Below, piece by piece: positions 24,753 through 31,765 of a stretch of 64,000 nt of DNA. The translations under genes were made by a program, and so were the position numbers. The notes below the pieces were generated by a model. The model made no database searches and was not told the origin of the DNA. It saw only the letters and a list, made by a program, of their open reading frames with translations. The stretch comes from Alphaproteobacteria bacterium (lineage in GTDB: Bacteria; Myxococcota_A; UBA796; CAJQPC01). The DNA is taken from positions 678,501 through 742,500 of the forward strand of contig JACKEV010000006.1 of assembly GCA_020632795.1 (NCBI GenBank), in the 5' to 3' direction. The stretch's first letter is position 1, and every line of letters starts with the position of its first letter.

Positions 24753-27353
24753 TTAAGGCGCGCGGCGGAGCACGACGGCCAGCTCAGGGGCGAGCCGATA
24801 GCCCTCGGGGGTGGTCTGGAGCAGCGCCTCCAGCCCGGCGGTGCGGAGCGAGGAGACCGCGACGTAGACGCGGTTCCGGCGCGCCGCGCCCAGCGCTACC
24901 TCGTCGCCCCAGCCGGCCTGCCAGAGGGCGTCGAGGTCGAGCGTGGTGCCCGGTCGGGCCAGGTGGGCCTCCACCAGGGCCAGGAGCAGGCGCCGCTTGA
25001 GCCGCGACCGCCGCAGGTCCACATACGCCCCGGCGGGCAGCCAGATCCCCACCGCGCCGGGCTCGACGATCAAGGCGTCGGTGGCGTCGGGGATCTCCAG
25101 GGGGCCGGCCCCGGCGGCCTCGAGCGCGGCCTCGGCCTGCGCACAGGCGTGCTCCAGCAGCCGAGCGGCGCGCCACGCGCTCATCACCGCCGGGCCGACC
25201 TGCCGCGCGCTGGCCCGGAGCTGCCCCCGGGCCTCGCGGATGGACCCGGCAGCGGCGGTGAGCTCGCCCGCCTGGAGCAGGTCACGCCACCCGGCGAGGC
25301 GCACCAGGGCGTCGAGCAGCGCCAGGGTGACCTCCAGCCGGGCGGGCGGGGAGGGGGCCAGCGCCCGCGCGCGCTCCAGCCGCGAGGCGCCCTCGGCGGG
25401 CAGCCCGGTGGCGACGGCGAGGGCCGCCAGGAAGCCCTCGCACTCGGACTCCCGATGGGGATCCGCCAGCGCCCAGGCCACCCGGCGGGCCTGCTCGTAG
25501 TGCGCGCGGGCGGCCTCGGGCCGGCCCTGGGCGTGCAGCGCGGTGGCGTGCCCCAGCTGGACCGCGTAGCGCAGCCGCGCGTCGATGACGTGGTCCATGG
25601 CGGCGGAGACGCGACGGTAGGCGTCCGTCGCGGCCTCGTAGCGCCCCAGACACTGGTCGACGCCGCCCAGGTTCGAGAGGATGGCGGCCTGGAAGCGCAG
25701 ATCCCCGGTGGCCTCGGCGCGGCGGAGCGCCCGCTCAAGCAGCCGCCGGGCCGGCTCGAACGCGCCCTGGCGGAAGAACGCCAGCCCGAGGTTGGCCTCA
25801 TGTACGGCGACCCCGACCTGATCGTCGGCCCGCTCCAGATCGGTCAGCCCCCGGCGGACCAGCGCCGCGCCGGCCTCGACGTCGCCGGCGTCCAGCAGCG
25901 CGAGCCCCTTCCAGGCCAGCGCGCGCCCCCGCCATATGAGCGTGACCGGGGTGCTCAGGGCCTCGATCGCCCGGCTGTACTCCGCGAGCGCCTCGGCGGT
26001 GTGGCCCCGCATGGCGAGGGCCGCGGCGCGTCCCGTGCGCGCCCGGCCGACCAGCCCGGCGTCGGGCGCGGCCTGCAGGGCGCTGTCGTAGAGGGCCTCG
26101 GCCTGATCCAGGCGGCCGGCCACCAGCAGGCGGTCCCCGAGGGCCAGATCGACCCGCGCGCGGAGGGCAGGTGGGGCGTCGGCGAGGGCGCGCGACGCCC
26201 GGGCCAGCAGATCGGAGCCGGGCAGCCAGCCGGGGACCATGACCTGCAGGGCCTCCACCAGCTCGGCGGCGGCCGCCTGGAGCGTCGCGTCGTGTGACCG
26301 AGAGAGCGCGGTGTCCAGCGCGGCGCAGAGGTCGGCGCGGGCTCGCCCCGCCCAGGCTCGGGCGTCAGCGGCCCGCGCCCCTCGGGCCTCGGAGACCCAC
26401 CGCCGGGCCTGGTCGGCGAACCAGCGGGCGTGCCGTTCCCGAGCCTCCGGTGGGGTCTCCAGCACACAGCGCAGGGGCCGGAGCAGCGCGAGGAGGCTCG
26501 CGCCGTCCGCATCTCCGCGGCGCGCCAGCAGCGAGCCCTCCAGCAGCTCCTCCAGCGCCCCCAGGCCGACCGCCTCGGTGACCTCGCCGATCACGGCCAT
26601 CGCCGCGTCCGCGACGAAGGGCCCTTCGAATACGCTGAGCGCGTCGAGGCTGCTTCGCGCGTGAGGCGACAAGGTGCGCCGGGAGCGGTCCAGCGCCTGG
26701 GCGATCCGCGCGGCGCTGAGCGCGTCGAGGCGACCTGCCCGGAGGCGCTCCAGCAGGGGGCCGGGGCCCATCACCGAGAGCCGCGCCCCCAACTCCACCA
26801 GGGCCAGCGGCAAGCCATCCACCCCTCGGGCGAGCGCCTCCGCGGCGGTCGGGGGCAGCGGTGGCGCGGTGGGACAGCGTCGCTGCGCCTCCGCGACGAG
26901 CAGCGCCGCCGCTGGCGACAGCCCGTCTCCCTGGGGGCTCAACGACAAGGGGTGGACGGGGAGGGTACAGAGGCCAGGGGGCGGGGTCGTCACCCGCCGC
27001 GAGGTCAGGATGATCCGGCAGGCGGGGGGTGTGAGGGGCAGAGCACCCCGGAGCGCGGCGTCGGGGTCGTCGGCGCCGTCCAGGACCACCACCTGCGCAT
27101 CGGTCGGGAGCCGCAGCTCCGCCGCCCATCCGTCCGACGAGAGGTCCGCCCAGCAGAGCGCCTCGATCGGGGCGAGATCGAGCGCCGCGCGCAGGGCCAG
27201 CGCGGAGGTCCCGGCGCCGGGGGGGCCGACGAGGAGGAGGATCCGGGCCCCGTCCCGCCAGGCCTGCGCGCAGGCCGCGCGCTCCGAGGCGCGCCCCAGG
27301 AGGGGCCGGGCCAGCGGGTGGAGGCGCGGGGGGAGGGCGTGCAGGTCGGTCAT
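24753..27353 (-). CDS. STAND-type NTPase/TPR regulator with C-terminal winged helix; degenerate P-loop
   Basis: 866 residues from the ATG at 27353 (an upstream in-frame ATG at 27404 lies before the likely promoter). N-terminal NTPase: the Walker A position reads GPPGAGTS, with Thr where the invariant Lys should be. Walker B VVVLDGADD looks intact, and 'LSPHARSSLDALSVFEGPF' is a winged-helix-like segment. About 380-740 are TPR-like helical repeats. The last 90 residues resemble a winged-helix of the AfsR/OmpR type (RLKRRLLLALVEAHLARPG...ALWQAGW). The layout matches signal-integrating STAND transcription regulators. Loss of the lysine predicts weak or no ATP hydrolysis. Confidence 0.75.
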   Translation of the reverse strand: MTDLHALPPRLHPLARPLLGRASERAACAQAWRDGARILLLVGPPGAGTSALALRAALDLAPIEALCWADLSSDGWAAELRLPTDAQVVVLDGADDPDAALRGALPLTPPACRIILTSRRVTTPPPGLCTLPVHPLSLSPQGDGLSPAAALLVAEAQRRCPTAPPLPPTAAEALARGVDGLPLALVELGARLSVMGPGPLLERLRAGRLDALSAARIAQALDRSRRTLSPHARSSLDALSVFEGPFVADAAMAVIGEVTEAVGLGALEELLEGSLLARRGDADGASLLALLRPLRCVLETPPEARERHARWFADQARRWVSEARGARAADARAWAGRARADLCAALDTALSRSHDATLQAAAAELVEALQVMVPGWLPGSDLLARASRALADAPPALRARVDLALGDRLLVAGRLDQAEALYDSALQAAPDAGLVGRARTGRAAALAMRGHTAEALAEYSRAIEALSTPVTLIWRGRALAWKGLALLDAGDVEAGAALVRRGLTDLERADDQVGVAVHEANLGLAFFRQGAFEPARRLLERALRRAEATGDLRFQAAILSNLGGVDQCLGRYEAATDAYRRVSAAMDHVIDARLRYAVQLGHATALHAQGRPEAARAHYEQARRVAWALADPHRESECEGFLAALAVATGLPAEGASRLERARALAPSPPARLEVTLALLDALVRLAGWRDLLQAGELTAAAGSIREARGQLRASARQVGPAVMSAWRAARLLEHACAQAEAALEAAGAGPLEIPDATDALIVEPGAVGIWLPAGAYVDLRRSRLKRRLLLALVEAHLARPGTTLDLDALWQAGWGDEVALGAARRNRVYVAVSSLRTAGLEALLQTTPEGYRLAPELAVVLRRAP

Positions 27354-27379
27354 GGCGGCGGTCGGCGCGGGCGCGAGGG

Positions 27380-27385
27380 AGTATA
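27380..27385 (-). promoter_or_regulatory. Probable -10 box (TATACT) for the STAND regulator
   Basis: On the minus strand TATACT (5 of 6 to TATAAT) lies 26 bases before the ATG at 27353. Transcription would start near 27373, downstream of the alternative ATG at 27404, which supports the shorter start. No good -35 box is seen. Confidence 0.4.
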
Positions 27386-27459
27386 GGGTCTGGGAGGCTC
27401 CCACGCGGCCTCACGGCTGGATGTGCGGAACGCCGCGCTCACCGGTCAGGGAAGGCAGG

Positions 27460-28752
27460 ATGCTTGAGCCCCTCCACGTCGTGCACCAGCGCCTCCGCCA
27501 CCACCCCCGGGCGGTGCCCTGGCGCGTTCGCTTCAGCATGGGGCTGGGCCGGGGCGCCCGCAGCCGCGAGATCACGATGCTGGCGCCGGCCACCGCCGCC
27601 GCCCCGGTGCTCAGCCGGGTCCACAACGGGGTGCTGCTCCTCAACCCGGCCGACGTCGCGATCGCCGCGCCGGAGCACGCCGACGGGCTGCCCGAGGCGC
27701 TTGCCGCGCTCCAGGCCCTGCACTCGATCCCCATCCACCTGGGCACCCGGCCGCCGTTCAACCCCGAGGAGCGCCCGGTGGACCTGCCCGCCACCGAGGT
27801 GCCCGACCGCCCTACGCCGGTCCCCGGCACCCTGGCCGTGGGCCTCGACATCGGGGGGACCGGGCTCAAGGTCTGCGCGATGCGCGACGGCCGGGCGCTG
27901 CGCCACGCCCAGGCGCCGACCTGGCCCGAAGGCGCCCGCGGCGTCGCCTCGCTCATCGAGCGCTCCCGGGCGCTGGTCCTTGAGGTCGCGGCGGGCGAGC
28001 GGGTGGGCTCGCTGGGGGTGGGCTTCGCCTCGCCCATGGGCATCGGCGGGCAGGTCGTCGGGCTGTCGACGGTGATGCAGCAGCGGCTGGGCGGGGTGGA
28101 GGCCCTCCAGGGGTTCGCGGAGCGGGTGGCCGAGGGCATCACCGACGGCCCGATCGCCTTCTTCAACGACCTCGCCAACCTGGGGCTGTCCTTGTCCGGC
28201 GAGGGGCGGCGCCGGCTGCTGCGGCTCCAGATCGGGACCTCCTTCGGGGGCTGCTGGATCGACGCCGACGGCACGGTGAACCCCGCTGAGCTGGGCCGGC
28301 TGGTGGTGGACGCCGCCCCGGACGCCCGGCCGCACACCTACCTGCCCCTGCGCGGGGCCATGAAGTCCTACCTCTCCAACTACGGCATCGGCCTGACCCT
28401 CAACGCGCTCCTGGACGAGGAGGTCCCGGCCCGGGACGTGGGCTTTCGCTGGGCGACGCTGAACCGCCAGGCCGACCCGCGCGGCCCCGAGCTGGTGGAC
28501 TGGGTGGTCACGCTGCTGCGGGGCGTGGTGGCCGAGGCGGTGGCCTTCCTGCCGGGGCTGCACGAGGTGGAGTTGGGAGGCGCGATGCTGCAGGACGCCA
28601 CCGGGCGGCTGATCCGCCGGGCGCTGGACGAGCCGGGCTGGCCGGTGCGGGTGGGGCTCTCCCGGAACCCGGGCTACGACGGCGCGGTCGCCGCTGCGCG
28701 GGCGCCGCTGCTGGACACGCCGCTGCGCGGGGTGCGGCGCCTGGGGGCCTGA
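27460..28752 (+). CDS. ROK-like sugar-kinase-fold protein
   Basis: 430 residues from the ATG at 27460 (GAAGGCAGG just upstream). After about 125 residues of unrecognised N-terminus comes LAVGLDIGGTGLKVCA (the ROK/hexokinase phosphate-1 loop, about residues 126-141). Later come a 'FFNDLANLGL' segment aligning with the catalytic ND motif, and GTSFGGCWID aligning with the GTG(I)GGG phosphate-2 region. The Cys-rich zinc motif of classical ROK proteins is absent. It could be a polyphosphate glucokinase-like or orphan kinase. It is the first gene of a same-strand run continuing to 34946; its link to the signalling genes is unclear. Confidence 0.7.
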   Translation: MLEPLHVVHQRLRHHPRAVPWRVRFSMGLGRGARSREITMLAPATAAAPVLSRVHNGVLLLNPADVAIAAPEHADGLPEALAALQALHSIPIHLGTRPPFNPEERPVDLPATEVPDRPTPVPGTLAVGLDIGGTGLKVCAMRDGRALRHAQAPTWPEGARGVASLIERSRALVLEVAAGERVGSLGVGFASPMGIGGQVVGLSTVMQQRLGGVEALQGFAERVAEGITDGPIAFFNDLANLGLSLSGEGRRRLLRLQIGTSFGGCWIDADGTVNPAELGRLVVDAAPDARPHTYLPLRGAMKSYLSNYGIGLTLNALLDEEVPARDVGFRWATLNRQADPRGPELVDWVVTLLRGVVAEAVAFLPGLHEVELGGAMLQDATGRLIRRALDEPGWPVRVGLSRNPGYDGAVAAARAPLLDTPLRGVRRLGA

Positions 28753-28767
28753 ACCCGGCCGCCGCGC

Positions 28768-28773
28768 TACGTT
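28768..28773 (+). promoter_or_regulatory. Possible -10 element (TACGTT) giving a leaderless transcript
   Basis: TACGTT ends 6 bases before the GTG at 28780, so a transcript starting at the usual distance would begin at the start codon itself. No ribosome site precedes this GTG, which fits leaderless translation. The same 10-base string occurs near 18276. Confidence 0.3.
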
Positions 28774-28779
28774 GCAGCG

Positions 28780-29766
28780 GTGTACGTCTACCGCTGGGAT
28801 CTGGACAAGACCTACCTGGACACGGACTTCGACTCCATCCGGGGCCTGATCCGCTCTGCCACCGAGCCGGCCCACGAGAAGCGCAACGTGCCGGGCTCCG
28901 GCGCGCTGATGCGCTCGCTCAGCCGCCACCCCAACGCCCGCATCATCATCCTGTCGGGCTCGCCCACCCAGATGCGCGACGTGCTCGCCGAGAAGCTGCG
29001 CCTGGACGGCGTGCGCTACGACGAGCTGCACCTCAAGGACAACCTCGGCAACCTCAAGCGGGGGCGGTTCCGCGCGGTGCGGGGCCAGTTCGGCTACAAG
29101 CTGCCCATGCTGCTGCGGGGGCGCCTGGGGCTGGGGCCGGCGGTGCGCGAGACCCTGTTCGGCGACGACGCCGAGGTCGACGCGCTGGTGTACTCGGTGT
29201 TCGCCGACGCCATCGCCGGGCGGCTGCGCCCCAGCGAGGTCTCCCGCATCATGGAGGCCGCCGGGTCCTACCCCGACCGCATCGCCGAGGCTCTGGAGGT
29301 CCTGGACCGGCTGGGCACCTCCGACGCGGTGGACCGGGTGTTCATCCACCTGGACCGCGGCGTGCCCACGGCTCGGTTCGCGCCGCTGGGGTCGCGGGTG
29401 GTGCCGGTCTTCTCCTGGTTCCAGGCCGCGCTGGTGCTGCACGACCTCGGGCGCCTGGACGTCTCCGGGGTGATCGAGGTCGCCCGCGAGGTCGTCGACC
29501 GCAGCCCCACCGGGGCGCGGGGGCTGGCCAACCACCTCCAGGACATCGTGCGCCGGGGCTACGCGCCCATCACCCTGGTGGACCGGCTGGCGCAGGCCGG
29601 CTGGACCGACGACGCGGTGCCCGATTTCCTGCCCCTGGCCCGCCGCCGCATCGACGCGCTGCACGGGCTGGCGGTCGCGCCGCTGCCGCTCATCCCCCCG
29701 CGCATCAACTACCTGGATCTGCTGCGCCAGTTCGGCCGCAAGGAGTCCCGGGAGGACGCCGGATGA
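28780..29766 (+). CDS. HAD-superfamily/APP1-like phosphatase domain protein
   Basis: 328 residues, GTG start with no visible ribosome site. The N-terminus has the HAD motif I D-x-D-x-T (residues 7-11, in RWDLDKTYLDTDF), motif II IILSGSPTQM (about 65-74) and a lysine-containing motif FGYKLPML (about 106-113). This arrangement resembles the DUF2183/phosphatidate-phosphatase APP1 catalytic domain. The C-terminal half is helical and has no recognised domain. The last four bases overlap the next start (ATGA), so it is translationally coupled to the small helical protein and probably to the signalling genes behind it. Lipid phosphatase activity is a guess from motif order. Confidence 0.7.
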   Translation: MYVYRWDLDKTYLDTDFDSIRGLIRSATEPAHEKRNVPGSGALMRSLSRHPNARIIILSGSPTQMRDVLAEKLRLDGVRYDELHLKDNLGNLKRGRFRAVRGQFGYKLPMLLRGRLGLGPAVRETLFGDDAEVDALVYSVFADAIAGRLRPSEVSRIMEAAGSYPDRIAEALEVLDRLGTSDAVDRVFIHLDRGVPTARFAPLGSRVVPVFSWFQAALVLHDLGRLDVSGVIEVAREVVDRSPTGARGLANHLQDIVRRGYAPITLVDRLAQAGWTDDAVPDFLPLARRRIDALHGLAVAPLPLIPPRINYLDLLRQFGRKESREDAG

Positions 29767-30152
29767 GCGACGACACCCCGCTCCAGGCCGCCGCGAAGGC
29801 CAAGCACGACCTGGGCAAGTACGTCTGCTTCCAGGCCCGCTGGCTGTCCCCCGACGATCCCGAGGCCGAGTGGCGCGACGCCCTGCGCGCCGATGTGCTG
29901 GAGACCCGCCGGGGCCCCGAGGGGGTCGAGGACGCCGTCGCCCTGTGGGCCCGGCTGCGCCCCCCGCTGGCCGTGCTGGCGCCCGACCCCGATCTGGCGG
30001 CGGTGGACGCGGCCGTCGCCGCGCTGCGCCCTCGGCTGGAGCCCCTCGCGGCGGGGACGCTCGACCACGCCGCGCTGATGGACTGCGCCGCCCAGGCCCG
30101 CGCCGTCGCCGACCACCTCGCCCGCCTCGTCCGTCGCCTCAAGGAGAGCTGA
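29763..30152 (+). CDS. Small helical protein, possible histidine phosphotransfer (HPt) domain
   Basis: 129 residues, no signal peptide, predicted almost wholly helical. Near the N-terminus is KAKHDLGKYV (residues 12-21), with His15 in a short amphipathic helix followed by Gly-Lys, loosely like the HxLKG phosphorylation site of HPt proteins. Several Ala/Leu-rich helices follow. It lies between the HAD-like gene (4-bp overlap) and the sigma-54 regulator (5 bp gap), exactly where a phosphorelay intermediate might be encoded. The HPt idea is inference; no sequence family is recognised. Confidence 0.65.
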   Translation: MSDDTPLQAAAKAKHDLGKYVCFQARWLSPDDPEAEWRDALRADVLETRRGPEGVEDAVALWARLRPPLAVLAPDPDLAAVDAAVAALRPRLEPLAAGTLDHAALMDCAAQARAVADHLARLVRRLKES

Positions 30153-30157
30153 GGCTC

Positions 30158-31765
30158 ATGGCCCACGTCCTCATCATCGACGACCAGGACCGCTACGCGC
30201 GCCTCTGCCAGCGCGCCATCCCCGAGCACACCTACCACGGCCCGATGCGGTCCTGGGACGAGGCCCGGCAGAGCCTCCGCCGCCTGGGGCGGCGCCTGGA
30301 TCTGGTGCTCCTGGACGTCAACTTCGACATCCCCGAGGACCAGCTCGTCGGCCTGCCCAAGGGGGCCGACGCGAAGGTCGTGGAGCACACCCGGCGCCGC
30401 CAGGGGCTCCTCATCCTCGAGCAGCTCCGCCAGGGCCACCCCGACCTTCCCGTCATCCTGATGACCTCCCGGGACGACCTCGCCCTGGAGGAGACCGCCG
30501 ACCGCCTGGACGTCGAGGAGTACACCTACTTCCTGGACGACGACTACGTCGACGCCAACAGCCTGCGCGCCCAGATGAACGGCGTGCTGCGGGCCCGGCG
30601 CGCCCCCGAGCAGGAGGGCCCCATTTTCTGGGGCAGCGCGATGGCCATGCAGCGCCTGCGCGCCCAGCTCCTCACCCTGGCCCAGGGGCGGCTGCCGGTC
30701 ATCCTGTCCGGGCCCACCGGCACCGGCAAGAGCCTCATCGCGCGGCACTTCATCCACCCGCGCTCGGGGCGCTCCGGCAACTTCGTCTCCGTCGACCTCT
30801 CCACCCTGCCGCGCGACCTGATGGCGGCGCACCTGTTCGGCTCGGTGCGCGGCGCGTTCACCGGCTCGGTGGCCGACCGCAAGGGCGCCTTCGAGGAGGC
30901 CGACGGCGGCACGCTCTTCCTGGACGAGATCGGCAACCTGAGCGAGGACGCCCAGAAGATGCTGCTCACCGTGCTCCAGGAGGGCGCGGTCACCCGCATC
31001 GGTGACGTGCGGGAGCGCCGGGTGGACGTCAAGGTGATCGCGGCCACCCACGAGGAGCTGCCCGAGATGGTGGCCAAGGGGCGGTTCCGGGCCGACCTCT
31101 TCATGCGCCTGAACCCGGCCTGCATGGTGCGGCTACCCTCGCTCCAGGAGCGCATCTCGGACCTCCAGGGCCTGGTGGACTTCTGCTGCGAGGCCGCCTT
31201 GAACGGGCCCTATCTGCGGGACCTGGTGGAGCAGTACCAGGCGCTCAACGGGCTGGAGGGCACGAGCCTGCGCATCGCGCCGCCCGGCGGGGTGCCCGAG
31301 GGCGAGGCGGGGGTCATCTGGCTGCTGCTGTCCCGGCGCACCCTGACGCTGCTGCGCAAGCACCCCTGGCCGGGCAACCTGCGCGAGCTGACGATGACGG
31401 TGGAGAACGCGCTGGTGTTCACCTTCGCCGAATTGGTCCAGCTCAAGGGGGTCGAGCGGCCCGACGTGGTGCAGCTCCGCCCCAAGCTCATCCGTGACCT
31501 GCTGCGCACTACCCGGGGCCAGCACCCCGGGGCGCCCGCCGACGGCTGGTCCCTGGAGGTGTCCGTGCGGCCGTCGGACTCCCTGAACGCGGTCTCCCAG
31601 GACGTGGAGCGCCAGTACTTCACCGCGCTCTACCTCGTGAACCAGGGCGACTTCTCGGCGATGGCCAAGGTCCTCATGGGCGACCCGGACAACGCGCGCA
31701 AGATCCAGCTCCGGTTCAACCAGCTCGGCCTCAAGGTGCGCGAGCTGAAGCAGCGCCTGGGGTGA
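30158..31765 (+). CDS. NtrC-family sigma-54-dependent response regulator (atypical receiver)
   Basis: 535 residues. The receiver has IIDDQD and phospho-Asp53 in LVLLDVNFD, but then an extended loop of about 25 residues, and the conserved C-terminal Lys is not found. The AAA+ domain (about 150-390) has Walker A GPTGTGKSLIA (about 185), the sigma-54 contact loop GAFTGS (normally GAFTGA, about 232) and Walker B GTLFLDEIGNL. The C-terminus has a Fis-type helix-turn-helix (about 485-535). It should activate RpoN promoters. It overlaps the TPR kinase start by one base and is probably controlled by that kinase. Confidence 0.9.
   Translation: MAHVLIIDDQDRYARLCQRAIPEHTYHGPMRSWDEARQSLRRLGRRLDLVLLDVNFDIPEDQLVGLPKGADAKVVEHTRRRQGLLILEQLRQGHPDLPVILMTSRDDLALEETADRLDVEEYTYFLDDDYVDANSLRAQMNGVLRARRAPEQEGPIFWGSAMAMQRLRAQLLTLAQGRLPVILSGPTGTGKSLIARHFIHPRSGRSGNFVSVDLSTLPRDLMAAHLFGSVRGAFTGSVADRKGAFEEADGGTLFLDEIGNLSEDAQKMLLTVLQEGAVTRIGDVRERRVDVKVIAATHEELPEMVAKGRFRADLFMRLNPACMVRLPSLQERISDLQGLVDFCCEAALNGPYLRDLVEQYQALNGLEGTSLRIAPPGGVPEGEAGVIWLLLSRRTLTLLRKHPWPGNLRELTMTVENALVFTFAELVQLKGVERPDVVQLRPKLIRDLLRTTRGQHPGAPADGWSLEVSVRPSDSLNAVSQDVERQYFTALYLVNQGDFSAMAKVLMGDPDNARKIQLRFNQLGLKVRELKQRLG

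Noticed and set aside
21294..26297. Very long plus-strand open frame opposite the propeller and STAND genes
   Set aside because: Antisense shadow caused by high GC at third positions; composition is Gly/Arg/Gln-rich with no domain.
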